From contig CATJLA010000098.1 of NCBI GenBank assembly GCA_949741215.1, forward strand, positions 1 to 52,461: a DNA stretch of 52,461 nt, read 5' to 3'. The translations under genes and the position numbers were made by a program. The stretch comes from an uncultured Oscillospiraceae bacterium (GTDB lineage: Bacteria > Bacillota > Clostridia > Oscillospirales > Ruminococcaceae). Below the pieces are notes generated by a model, which did not search any database, was not told the DNA's origin, and was given only the letters and a program-made list of their open reading frames with translations. This document shows positions 42,204 through 50,488 of the stretch, one piece after another (the stretch's first letter is position 1; each line of letters begins with the position of its first letter).

Positions 42204-42222
42204 CTTTTTGGGGACGTGGCTG
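42204..42222 (+). repeat. Family B half-site, left bracket of the zinc-ribbon gene
   Basis: CTTTTTGGGGACGTGGCTG touches the stop codon of the gene at 42223. Its inverted partner is at 42465-42482. Confidence 0.6.
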
Positions 42223-42450
42223 CTATTTTGCCAGCTTGGTGTCAAAAATTATTTTCTCGCAGTGGGGGCAATATTCCGCCGGGATGGTACGCCCCTCCCC
42301 AAATACGTTTTTCTGCGCGTTTATCCTGCCTGTACCGCTCAGCATGTCAGAGAACGTCAGCTTCTTCCCTTCCGGTATAAAACGAATCGGCCTGCCGGCC
42401 CCGTTTAACCGGCCGGAAATCATCTCGCCGCCGCAATAAGGGCATTGCAT
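42223..42450 (-). CDS. Small zinc-ribbon protein (DUF6487-like)
   Basis: A 75-residue protein with two CxxC knuckles, Cys3/Cys6 (CPYCGGEM) and Cys61/Cys64 (CPHCEKIIFD). Between them are a basic strand PIRFIPEGKKL and a flexible part. This pattern matches small zinc-ribbon proteins of the DUF6487 type, of unknown role. The start at 42450 follows AAGGAGG. It is bracketed by inverted family B half-sites and lies next to the fumarase alpha gene. Confidence 0.75.
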   Translation of the reverse strand: MQCPYCGGEMISGRLNGAGRPIRFIPEGKKLTFSDMLSGTGRINAQKNVFGEGRTIPAEYCPHCEKIIFDTKLAK

Positions 42451-42464
42451 AGAAACTCCTCCTT

Positions 42465-42482
42465 TTGCTGTCACGTCCCCAA
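42465..42482 (-). repeat. Family B half-site, right bracket of the zinc-ribbon gene
   Basis: On the minus strand TTGGGGACGTGACAGC, inverted relative to 42204-42222 and six bases from the fumarase alpha stop codon. Confidence 0.6.
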
Positions 42483-42488
42483 CCGAGC

Positions 42489-43331
42489 TTACAGATATGC
42501 CACCGCCCGCCGGAAAGAGTGGCACTGCAGGTTCACCGCCACTGGCAGGCAGGCAATATGGGTAGCCATCGCCTCAATATGTACATCCATAGCGGTTACC
42601 GTGCCGCCCATCCCCAAAGCCCCAATGCCGGTTTTGTTAATCTCCTGCAGCAGCTCTTCCTCCAGCAGGGCCAAATGCTCTTTGGGGCTGCGGCTGCCAA
42701 TTTCCCGCTCCAGCGCCTTTTTGGAGAGCAGCGCCGCCTTGTCCATCGTCCCGCCGATACCTACCCCTACCACCAGCGGCGGGCAGGGCTTGCCGCCCCC
42801 CAATTCCACCGCCTCCAGCACAAAGGCTTTGATGCCCGCAACTCCGTCCGCCGGGGTAAGCATCTTCATCCGGCTCATATTCTCGCTGCCGGCACCCTTG
42901 GGCAGCACCGTGATTTTCACCTTATCTCCGGGAACAATCTCGCAGGTAAGCATGGCGGGGGTGTTGTCCCCAGTGTTTTTCCTTAAAATCGGGTCGTCTA
43001 CCACTGATTTCCGCAGATATCCGTCCCGGTACCCCTGCCGGACCCCCTCATCCACCGCCCGGGCAACCGGCATCCCCTGCCAGCAAACCTCCTGGCCAAT
43101 TTCCATAAATACCACCGTCATACCGGTATCCTGGCAGCAGGCCAGGCGGTTTTCCCGGGCATAATCGGCGTTTTTCAGCAGGGTATCCAAAATCTCCCGG
43201 CTTAAAGGGGACTGCTCCGCTTCCCGGGCGTCCCGCAGCCCCTGCACTGTATTCTCGCATAGATTATGGCAGGCTTCCATACAAAGCTCCCGCACTACGG
43301 GGATCAGCTCTTCCGTATTCAGTATCCGCAT
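42489..43331 (-). CDS. Fumarate hydratase/tartrate dehydratase alpha subunit
   Basis: The 280-residue N-terminal half of a class I Fe-S hydro-lyase. CQDTGMTVVF, NTGDNTPAML, LPKGAGSENMS, GVGIGGTMDKAALLSKKAL and the terminal region with TAMDVHIEAMATH are typical; the cysteines hold the 4Fe-4S cluster. It works with the beta subunit at 40428. The ATG follows GAGGAAA. Confidence 0.92.
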   Translation of the reverse strand: MRILNTEELIPVVRELCMEACHNLCENTVQGLRDAREAEQSPLSREILDTLLKNADYARENRLACCQDTGMTVVFMEIGQEVCWQGMPVARAVDEGVRQGYRDGYLRKSVVDDPILRKNTGDNTPAMLTCEIVPGDKVKITVLPKGAGSENMSRMKMLTPADGVAGIKAFVLEAVELGGGKPCPPLVVGVGIGGTMDKAALLSKKALEREIGSRSPKEHLALLEEELLQEINKTGIGALGMGGTVTAMDVHIEAMATHIACLPVAVNLQCHSFRRAVAYL

Positions 43332-43363
43332 GGTTTTCCTCTTTCCTCAAAGCCGGAACGATG

Positions 43364-43414
43364 CGCGACGTCCTGCAGCCAAAAGCCCCTATCAGCCTTT
43401 GGGACATGACTGCG
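43364..43414. repeat. Family B half-site(s)
   Basis: CTTTGGGACATGACTGCGC (43397-43414) fits the consensus; GCGACGTCCTGCAG (43366-43379) shares only the GACGT core. Between polA and the fumarase alpha gene. Confidence 0.45.
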
Positions 43415-43474
43415 CTTGTTGTTCTCAGGCTTTTTATTTATCTTTTATTCTGTTTTCAACCTTTTAGGATAGGG

Positions 43475-46063
43475 CTACTTGGATTCGTACCAGGTTTTTC
43501 CTACATTTACATCTGCCGTAAGAGGTACCGCCATGGCTGCAGCCTGCTCCATTTCCTCCTTCAACAGTACTTTTACCTGCTCAATTTCCTCCTCCGGCGT
43601 TTCCACAATCAGCTCATCGTGTACCTGCAGAATCAGCTTTGCCTGCAGCCCCTGCTCCTTCAGCCGCCGGTATACCCGGATCATGGCAATTTTGATAATA
43701 TCCGCTGCCGTCCCCTGGATAGGCGTATTCATGGCAACCCGCTCCCCAAAGGCCCGGGTTACTTTATTGGAGGCCGCCAGCTCCGGCAGGTACCTCCGTC
43801 GGTGGAACAGGGTGGTTACATAGCCCTGCTCGGCAGCTAACCGCTTGGTTTCGTCCATATATTTTTTTACCCCGGCAAAGGTTTTCAGATAGTTTTTAAT
43901 ATACTGGTCCGCCTCGGCGATAGAAACTCCAATGTCCTGCGAGAGGGAAAACGCCCCAATGCCGTATACAATCCCAAAGTTTACCGCCTTGGCCCGGCTT
44001 CTCATCAACGGTGTGACGAACAGCGGCGGGATGTCAAATACCTGTGACGCCGTATTGGTGTGGATATCCTCCCCGGATAGGAAAGCGTCGATCATATTCT
44101 GATCCCCGGAGATAGAGGCCAGCACCCGCAGCTCGATCTGGGAGTAGTCGGCGTCCACCAGCATACAGCCCTCCCTCGCCCGGAAGAACCTGCGCAGGTT
44201 GCTGCCCAGCTCGGTGCGCACCGGGATATTCTGCAAATTCGGCTCGGCAGAACTGATCCGGCCGGTTCGGGTTTCTGTCTGGTTAAAGGAGGAGCGGATT
44301 CTTCCATCCTCCCTCACCTCCTTCAAAAGGCCTTCCACATAGGTGGATTTTAGCTTAGCTACCTTGCGGTACTCCAAAATCTCCCCAATAATGGGATGAT
44401 ACCCCCGCAGCCCCTCCAGCACCTCGGCATTGGTGGAGTAGCCGCTTTTGGTTTTCTTTTTGGCAGGCAGCCCCAGCTTAATAAACAGCACCTCCCCTAA
44501 CTGCTTGGGGGAATTGATGTTGAACTCATAGCCGGCATACTCATAGATCTGCCGCTGGAGGCGGTCTAAGTCAATATCCAGCTGCTGCCCGAACCGGGTA
44601 AGGCCGTCGGCATCCAGCTCAAAGCCCAGCTGCTCCATGGAGGCCAATACCTCTGAAAGAGGCAGCTCAATTTCCTCCAGCAGCTTTTTCTGCTCATTTT
44701 CCTCTATTTTTTGCTCCAAAATGGCGCAAAGCTGAGGTAAAACAGCCACATTTCCGCAAAAATCCCGCCAATTTTCCGGAATTTCCTCCGCCTTTTCCGG
44801 CGCCGGTCTGGAAACGCTGTACTCCTCTGCCAGCCGGGTAAGGGAGTAATCGGTGGAATTGGGGCTTAACAGATAAGCAGCCAAGGCTGTGTCAAAGGCG
44901 GCCTGCTCAAAGGGAGCATTTTCGTCCAGCCCTTTGCGGTATAAAAGCTTGCAGTCATGGGTGTATTTGGGGCGGCTGCAGGGAAACAGCCGCTCGGTTA
45001 TTTCCGGGGAGCACTCCCCTGCGTAAAGGACGTCCTGCTCCAATGCGCCCAGCAGATTGAGGGAGGGCTGGTACAAAAGGTACAGCGGGCCCTCCCCTGC
45101 CGCCAGATTACCCGCCTGCTGCCTGTCTAAAAGGGCAAAGGCGTAGGCAGCAGGCTTGGGGGCGTCCTCCTGAGGAGGCAGTGCTTCGCCGGGGGTCAAG
45201 CCAAGGCGTTCAATCAGCGAGAAGATTTCCAGCCGGGTAAGCAGGCGATAGGCGGCAGCCTCGTCCACCGCATTGCGCCGGTAACCGTTTGGGGCATAGG
45301 GGACGGGAGCGCAGCGGTCAATTTCCGCCAATTTGCGGGAAAGCTCTGCCATCTCCCGGCCGGCCTGCAGCTTGGCCCGAACTCCCGCCTTGATTTCCGG
45401 GGCTTCCAGGTGATTATAAACTCCCTCCAGGCTGCCAAACTGCTGGATCAGCGCCAGGGCGGTTTTCTCCCCCACGCCGGGCACCCCTGGGATGTTGTCG
45501 GAGCTATCGCCCATCAGGGCCTTTACGTCGATCAGCTGTTTAGGCTCCAGGCCATATTTCTCCCGGATCGTCTCCGGGGTATAGGGGGTATATTCCGCCC
45601 GCCCCGCCTTAGAGGCGGCCAGCAAAACGGTAACTTGGCTCTCTATCAGCTGAAAGCTGTCTCTATCGCCGGTAGCGATGATACATTCGTCTCCGTTTTC
45701 AGCGGCCTGGCGGCTGATGGTTCCCAGCAGGTCGTCAGCCTCAAAGCCCTCCAGCTCCACAATAGGGTACCCCAGGGCAATAATCAGCTCCTTCAAAAGA
45801 GGGAGCTGCATAGCAAGCTCTTGTGGCATCCCCTTCCGCTGGGCCTTATAGCCGTCATACATTTTATGGCGAAAGGTGGGGGCCTTCAGGTCAAAGGTAA
45901 AAACGGTATGATCCGGCTGAAGGTCGGCAATCAGCTTCAAAACAATCTGAAAAAAGCCGTAAATACCGTTAGTATAAATTCCCTCCTTATTGGTAAGAGG
46001 ACGAACGCCGTAAAAGGCGCGGTTCAGGATGCTGTTGGAATCCACTGCCAAAAGCTTTATCAT
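43475..46063 (-). CDS. polA: DNA polymerase I
   Basis: Repair and Okazaki-fragment polymerase, 862 residues. The 5'-3' nuclease domain (about 1-290) is intact, with MIKLLAVDSNSILNRAF, ELEGFEADDLLGT and LMGDSSDNIPGVPGVGEKTA. The middle exonuclease-like domain lacks the DxE proofreading residues. The polymerase domain has DYSQIELRVLASI, RSRAKAVNFGIVYGIGAF and LQVHDELIVE. The inactive middle domain is usual in Firmicutes. Confidence 0.98.
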   Translation of the reverse strand: MIKLLAVDSNSILNRAFYGVRPLTNKEGIYTNGIYGFFQIVLKLIADLQPDHTVFTFDLKAPTFRHKMYDGYKAQRKGMPQELAMQLPLLKELIIALGYPIVELEGFEADDLLGTISRQAAENGDECIIATGDRDSFQLIESQVTVLLAASKAGRAEYTPYTPETIREKYGLEPKQLIDVKALMGDSSDNIPGVPGVGEKTALALIQQFGSLEGVYNHLEAPEIKAGVRAKLQAGREMAELSRKLAEIDRCAPVPYAPNGYRRNAVDEAAAYRLLTRLEIFSLIERLGLTPGEALPPQEDAPKPAAYAFALLDRQQAGNLAAGEGPLYLLYQPSLNLLGALEQDVLYAGECSPEITERLFPCSRPKYTHDCKLLYRKGLDENAPFEQAAFDTALAAYLLSPNSTDYSLTRLAEEYSVSRPAPEKAEEIPENWRDFCGNVAVLPQLCAILEQKIEENEQKKLLEEIELPLSEVLASMEQLGFELDADGLTRFGQQLDIDLDRLQRQIYEYAGYEFNINSPKQLGEVLFIKLGLPAKKKTKSGYSTNAEVLEGLRGYHPIIGEILEYRKVAKLKSTYVEGLLKEVREDGRIRSSFNQTETRTGRISSAEPNLQNIPVRTELGSNLRRFFRAREGCMLVDADYSQIELRVLASISGDQNMIDAFLSGEDIHTNTASQVFDIPPLFVTPLMRSRAKAVNFGIVYGIGAFSLSQDIGVSIAEADQYIKNYLKTFAGVKKYMDETKRLAAEQGYVTTLFHRRRYLPELAASNKVTRAFGERVAMNTPIQGTAADIIKIAMIRVYRRLKEQGLQAKLILQVHDELIVETPEEEIEQVKVLLKEEMEQAAAMAVPLTADVNVGKTWYESK

Positions 46064-46134
46064 TGGTAGCCTACCCTTTCTTCCGTTCTTTTTTGACGGA
46101 GCGCATGTTTAGGTGCAAAGCAAGAAACAAAGTT

Positions 46135-46163
46135 ATTTTATCACGAAAGCGGCGGCTTTACAA
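46135..46163 (-). promoter_or_regulatory. polA: Candidate promoter of polA
   Basis: On the minus strand TTGTAA (46158-46163) and TAAAAT (46135-46140), 17 bases apart, about 70 bases upstream of the ATG. Confidence 0.5.
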
Positions 46164-46271
46164 GAAAACGCTGCAGGAACTTGAAAATCGACAAAAAAAG
46201 TCAGAAAAAAATCCCCCTCCTGTTTATCCCCAGAACTATTCTTCCTCTACAGGTAAGCAGTAATTTTTTTA

Positions 46272-46327
46272 CAATCCGTCCCAAAGGGACACCACCACTC
46301 TTCACTCTTCACTATTCACTTTTACTT
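46272..46327 (-). repeat. Family A interspersed repeat, copy 6 (head and hairpin)
   Basis: On the minus strand AAGTAAAAGTGAATAGTG, further 7-bp units, GGTGG, hairpin TGTCCC-TTT-GGGACG, then GATTG. The tail is missing. Confidence 0.7.
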
Positions 46328-46379
46328 CAAATTCTGAATAGTATAAGGCAAAACAGCCCACTGGAGAAGGAGGATTCCC

Positions 46380-47513
46380 ATGAAACCTTGGAGTAATGAA
46401 GAAGTTTTTGGGCAAACGCCTCAGATCAAGTTTTTTCTGGGCGCTGCCACCCCCGGGGGGTTTGTCTCCCGTTTTGACGAGCTTACCGACCTGCGCCCCG
46501 GCTCCCGCCTTTATCTGCTGAAAGGCGGCCCCGGCTGCGGCAAATCCACTATGCTGCGCAAGCTGAACTTCTGCGCCCTGCAGCGGGAGGAACCCGTTGA
46601 GCTGATCTGCTGCAGTGCTGATCCCAGCTCCCTGGACGCCATCATCCTGCCTCAGCGCCGGGTTTCTGCAGCAGACGCTACCGCCCCCCATCTGCTGGAG
46701 CCTAAATACCCCGGCTGCTATGAAACGCTGGTTACTACCGATTCCTGCTGGGACCAAACGGCCCTGTCCAGTCACAGAGAAGAAATTATACACTTAACGG
46801 AGGAAAAGGCCCGCTGCACCGAGCATGCCGGACGGTTTCTCTCGGCCGCGGGGTTTATTCGGAAGGACAGCAGCCGCTTTGCTGCAGAGGCTATGGACGT
46901 CCCCAAGCTTACCCGCTTTGCCCAACGCCTTTGTCAGCGGGAATTCCCCCGGGAAAAGCCTTCCGCCGAGCCTCAAAAGGAGAAAATCCGGTTTCTCTCC
47001 GCCATTACCGGAGAGGGCGTTTGCCTGCTGGCAGAAACAGCCCGGGCTTTGGCAAAAAGCATTTATATTATTGAGGATGACTACGGCTGTGTCAGCCAAA
47101 CCCTGCTGGAGCTTCTGCGGAAGGAGGCTTTAAGCCGCGGGCTTGCCCTTTACAGCTGTTACTGCCCTCTTTCACCCTTCCATCGGCTGGAGCACCTGTT
47201 TTTGCCGGAGCTTTCCTTGGCGTTTCTCACCTCCAACCGGTTCCATCCGGTTACCGGGCAGCAGGTGGGGGAGTACCGGCGGATCAACAGCAGCCGGTTT
47301 TACCACGAGGAGCAGCTGCGTGAGAAGAAAAAACGGCTGCGGCATTATCAGGCCGCTGCAGACCAGATGCTTACCGAAGCCATGCTGCGGATGCAGGAAG
47401 GCGCTAAAGCTCATCGGGAACTGGAGGCCATCTACCACTCTGCTATTTTGGCTGACGAGCTGGACCGGTTAGGCTGGATGCTTACCAAGCGCGTGTTCGG
47501 CTCTGGGGCCTGA
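46380..47513 (+). CDS. Conserved ATPase with duplicated P-loop halves (PRK06851-like)
   Basis: A 377-residue protein of a conserved but uncharacterised Firmicute family. The first half has LYLLKGGPGCGKSTMLRK (Walker A 49-57), ICCSADPSSLDAIILP, and DATAPHLLEPKYPG at 99-112. The second half (from about 203) repeats the same plan: FLSAITGEG, IYIIEDDYGCVSQTLLELL, YCPLSPFHRLEHLFLPEL, AFLTSNRFHP. In the second half the Walker A lysine and serine are missing. Stand-alone gene with a terminator after it. Confidence 0.75.
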   Translation: MKPWSNEEVFGQTPQIKFFLGAATPGGFVSRFDELTDLRPGSRLYLLKGGPGCGKSTMLRKLNFCALQREEPVELICCSADPSSLDAIILPQRRVSAADATAPHLLEPKYPGCYETLVTTDSCWDQTALSSHREEIIHLTEEKARCTEHAGRFLSAAGFIRKDSSRFAAEAMDVPKLTRFAQRLCQREFPREKPSAEPQKEKIRFLSAITGEGVCLLAETARALAKSIYIIEDDYGCVSQTLLELLRKEALSRGLALYSCYCPLSPFHRLEHLFLPELSLAFLTSNRFHPVTGQQVGEYRRINSSRFYHEEQLREKKKRLRHYQAAADQMLTEAMLRMQEGAKAHRELEAIYHSAILADELDRLGWMLTKRVFGSGA

Positions 47514-47556
47514 CAAAACCGGGTTTCTATGAGGATTCCCTCCACTTTGCGCAAAA

Positions 47557-47596
47557 AAGCGGCTCTTGGGGCAAAAAATTGCTCCGAAAGCCGCTT
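47557..47596 (-). terminator. Terminator after the exported unknown gene
   Basis: AAGCGGCT and AGCCGCTT enclose an inner TTGGGGCAA/TTGCTCCGAA pairing, followed on the minus strand by TTTTTT. It is convergent with the plus-strand terminator at 47616. Confidence 0.65.
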
Positions 47597-47615
47597 ACAT
47601 ATTCAAATTATAAAA

Positions 47616-47652
47616 GGGGGCTCCCGATATGTTCAGGAAGCTCCCTTTTTAT
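47616..47652 (+). terminator. Terminator after the double P-loop gene
   Basis: GGGGGCTCCC and GGAAGCTCCC pair over about ten positions with wobbles, followed by TTTTTATT. About 100 bases past the stop at 47513. Confidence 0.65.
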
Positions 47653-47675
47653 TGCTGTTTATTTTTATGGGGCTT

Positions 47676-47768
47676 ATTGGGACGTAAGCGCAAAGCAGTA
47701 TTCTCCCGGCTTTCAGAAAAGCCTGCCGGAAGGCCGGAAAAAACAAGGGGTGCAGTCCCGTCCCTTAA
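47676..47768. repeat. Family B inverted pair
   Basis: TTGGGACGTAAGCGC and GTGCAGTCCCGTCCCTT enclose about 60 bases that include the inner hairpin CCGGC/GCCGG. It lies between the convergent genes at 47513 and 47814. Confidence 0.6.
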
Positions 47769-47813
47769 AAGCTATGAAATAAAGATCGGATCATCCAATG
47801 CGGCAAAACCACA

Positions 47814-48821
47814 TTAGCCAGTCCGGAGAGTACCCTGATTAGCGGCATAATGGTTTATTGCAAAGGTATAGTCCCAGGTTTGATAGAGCAGGCCGAATTC
47901 AGTGTCATTGGTGGTAACAAGAACCTGGTTTTCCGTGTAAAAAATCCGGAAAACCAGCCCGTTGTTAAACTCGATCTCTACCTGGGCGGCATCCGGCAGG
48001 GAGGTTTGGTGGGTAGAAACTCCCGGGCCCTCCACATTAGGACAGATGTCCTCCAAGAATATCGCATTGTACCCCGGAGAAATGTATCCCGGAGAAAGGT
48101 AAACGGCGGACTGGCCGGTAGTGCCGGTCACAGTGACCTTTACCATCCGGCTGCGGTGCATCATGCACAGCCAGGAGGGAAGCATCCTGCGGTTATCCTC
48201 TGTCAGCTCCTGGACCTTTTGCTGCAAAAGGGCATAGCTTTCCGGCTCCAACAGAATATTCTTCCAGTCCTTTGAGGCTTCCCCGGCAAAGGCGCGGGTA
48301 AGCTTGACCCCATTTTCATAAAAGGTGCCGGTGTAGCGGATATCATCCACTCTAACCAAGTCAAAAAACAGGTTGGGCAAAATCCGCTGGCCCAGGGCTT
48401 CTTCCTCCTGGGTTTCCTCGCTGTTCTCGATCAGCAGGGCAAGGCTGAAATTCTCCTGCTGCTCGGTGCGGGTGAATAACCGGCGGGCAATTCGGGCCAG
48501 CTTTGCAGTATCGTCATAAAGCCAGAAGTAAGGGGGCTCTGCTGTTTTTGTTAGATATTTCTCCACCGTAGCCTCTTGAAAATATTCCACAGAGAGCTCA
48601 TCCTCCCACCACTCCCCAGGCTCCGGCAGGGATGGCACCGCCGGAAATTCCGTGGGCTGCTCCTCCGAGGCAACCGCCTGCCATTCCCTGCTTCCCCCGG
48701 GGGCAGGCTGAATATCCCCGCCCGGCGCCGGCTGCGAGGACGAAGCAGGCAGCCCCGCCAAAGCCCCGGCCAACATGGTACTCACCACCGCCAGTATAAA
48801 AGCGGAAAATCCATTTGCCAT
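47814..48821 (-). CDS. Exported or membrane-anchored protein of unknown function
   Basis: A 335-residue protein not recognised. A hydrophobic N-terminus (about 4-24, FSAFILAVVSTMLAGALAG) acts as signal peptide or anchor. A low-complexity Pro/Gly/Ser/Glu stretch (about 25-75) with PAPGG repeated follows, then a soluble domain. That domain has YFWLYDDTAKLARIARRLF, a YLSPGYISPGYNA repeat near 240-252, and a strand-rich tail. The ATG follows AAAGGAGGAG, next to a family B half-site at 48834. Confidence 0.7.
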   Translation of the reverse strand: MANGFSAFILAVVSTMLAGALAGLPASSSQPAPGGDIQPAPGGSREWQAVASEEQPTEFPAVPSLPEPGEWWEDELSVEYFQEATVEKYLTKTAEPPYFWLYDDTAKLARIARRLFTRTEQQENFSLALLIENSEETQEEEALGQRILPNLFFDLVRVDDIRYTGTFYENGVKLTRAFAGEASKDWKNILLEPESYALLQQKVQELTEDNRRMLPSWLCMMHRSRMVKVTVTGTTGQSAVYLSPGYISPGYNAIFLEDICPNVEGPGVSTHQTSLPDAAQVEIEFNNGLVFRIFYTENQVLVTTNDTEFGLLYQTWDYTFAINHYAANQGTLRTG

Positions 48822-48833
48822 TCATTCTCCTCC

Positions 48834-48850
48834 TTTTGGGACGTAAGCGC
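48834..48850 (+). repeat. Family B half-site next to a ribosome-binding site
   Basis: TTTTGGGACGTAAGCGC. Its T4 end abuts the AGGAGG of the minus-strand gene at 48821. Confidence 0.5.
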
Positions 48851-48918
48851 AACACTGCGTCCGCCGCCCTTTGGGAAATTTCCAAAAAGCGGTGGGCGCA
48901 GTGGATAAAAGCACCTGT

Positions 48919-50166
48919 TTATTTGCCGGCAACCTCCCGGTAAAGCTGGTCGATGGAGCAAAGCAGCTCTTTGCTGCCGGTTTCCCGGCTTCTGGTAAGC
49001 AGACGAATATCCTGCTCCCCGATTCGGGTGATCATTTTGGGGACGTTATCCTCCAGCTCACCCTTCAGCACAAAGCGGTCGCATCCAAGCTGCTGAATGA
49101 CGGCGGCAGTACTGTCGCCCCCTAAAACCGAAAGGAAGCCCAGCTCCCCGGTATCTGCCAGGGCCTGGGCAAGCTTCTGCAGAAAACGGGGAATCCGCTG
49201 CTGTACCTGCTCCCTGGTCAAGCCCCGTTTTTCTCCCTCCCGGAAGGCAGCTTCCACATCCTCAGGGGTTCGGGCGGTAACGAAGACAGGCAACCCGCTG
49301 CGGGAAAGCGCCGCGCTTTGGCTAAGGAACGGGGCAACGGCCTGCGCTTCGTCCGAAAGCAGAAGCTCCGGAGGGATTTTGGTAAGGGTAAGGCCCATTT
49401 GCTCGCCATAATCCAGCTGGAGGAAGGTGTTTTGGCTGGCACTGCCGCACAGGATAGCTCCTCCCTTGCCGAACACCGGGCGCTCCGGCAGGGTAGCCGC
49501 CTGTTCCTCCAAAAAGCCGGGGAAATGGGAAAACAGCTCTGCCAAACCGGTGCAGCCGGCGGTTACCCGGAGCATCTGACTGCGGTAGGCAAAGGAGGCG
49601 ATGTTCTCCATGGCGGCATTGTTGATGCAGTCAAACACCAGAACAGAAGGCTCCATGGCAATGTCCGAAAGATTGTGGGGGAAGGCGGAAAACTCATGCA
49701 CCGGGATAGAAAAATCCCGCCGGCAAATGTCGGCCACACGGCTTTGGCGATGGACGCCAAAGGGGGTGTTTTCCAGCAGTTCTCCGTCAATATACTGCAT
49801 ACCGCCCCGGGTGATGCGGTTTCTGCCGGGGTAAGCGGGCACAAACACTACCGGGCGGTTCAACACCTGCAAGGTGCCCGCCATCATGGCGGAAACATTG
49901 CCCCGCAGGGCGGAATCCACCTTTAAGTAGACCGAGCGGGCTGTTTTTTCAAACCGCTGGAGGATTGCTTTGGTTTTCCATAAAGCATCGGCGGGGGTAT
50001 CCTGCCGGCAGTCCAGGTTCACTACCAGAATATCACAGGAGGCCGCCTCTGCTATAGAAACATCCATGCGGGTAGTCATCACGGTTTTTAAGGAGCGGGA
50101 TGCAAGCTTGGCGCCTACGTCCACCGCGCCTTTGAAATCATCGGCCAAAACCAACAGCTTTAACAT
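48919..50166 (-). CDS. Four-carbon acid sugar kinase family (DUF1537)
   Basis: A 415-residue kinase of the OtnK/DUF1537 family, which phosphorylates four-carbon sugar acids such as threonate or erythronate. LADDFKGAVDVG at 7-18 is the N-terminal substrate motif, KVDSALRGN follows near 90, and the C-terminal ATP-binding part has VLGGDSTAAVIQQLG in place of the usual GGDTA. No aldolase (OtnC) or PdxA-like dehydrogenase is adjacent, so the pathway is incomplete here. GGGAGGG precedes the ATG. Confidence 0.87.
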   Translation of the reverse strand: MLKLLVLADDFKGAVDVGAKLASRSLKTVMTTRMDVSIAEAASCDILVVNLDCRQDTPADALWKTKAILQRFEKTARSVYLKVDSALRGNVSAMMAGTLQVLNRPVVFVPAYPGRNRITRGGMQYIDGELLENTPFGVHRQSRVADICRRDFSIPVHEFSAFPHNLSDIAMEPSVLVFDCINNAAMENIASFAYRSQMLRVTAGCTGLAELFSHFPGFLEEQAATLPERPVFGKGGAILCGSASQNTFLQLDYGEQMGLTLTKIPPELLLSDEAQAVAPFLSQSAALSRSGLPVFVTARTPEDVEAAFREGEKRGLTREQVQQRIPRFLQKLAQALADTGELGFLSVLGGDSTAAVIQQLGCDRFVLKGELEDNVPKMITRIGEQDIRLLTRSRETGSKELLCSIDQLYREVAGK

Positions 50167-50477
50167 AAAAACCCTCCCTGCAAAGAAAAACCGGCGCGCC
50201 GGCGTCCTCTGCTTTTTATATCACAGGCAGCCCATTGTGGGGTCTGCCGGTATGTCCCTTTTATTATAATACATAAAACATAAAAAAGGAATGGATTTTC
50301 CGGAGAAAACTGTAAAAAATGCTGTGACTATTCTTGTGAAACTTGCCCTGCTTTTTATAGGACGTCGTTTGGCCGCTGCAACGGTAAGTCTGCAGCAGCA
50401 ATTTTCCGCAGATTTCCAAATTTTTCGCCATTTTCAGCAGTTTCGACAAAAAATACCCCTGCATAAGATTACAATTC
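50167..50477. other. Promoter region of the DUF1537 kinase and repeat-bearing gap
   Basis: Contains the perfect palindrome CCGGCGCGCCGG (50191-50202) in the kinase leader, a TATAAT for the kinase (minus, 50263-50268) with a weak -35, a family B half-site (50356-50375) and the XRE terminator. No gene is supported. Confidence 0.55.
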
Positions 50478-50488
50478 TTATGCAGGGG
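50456..50488 (-). terminator. Terminator overlapping the XRE gene stop codon
   Basis: CCCCTGCATAAGA and TCTTATGCAGGGG form a perfect 13-bp stem with TATTTTTTG after it on the minus strand. One arm includes the last codons and TAA of the XRE gene at 50478. Confidence 0.9.

Larger units (their letters stand above)
46064..46379. other. Divergent intergenic region of polA and the double P-loop gene
   Basis: Contains the polA promoter on the left and a shortened, inverted family A repeat (46272-46327) on the right, ending about 50 bases before the plus-strand gene. No other feature is supported. Confidence 0.6.
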
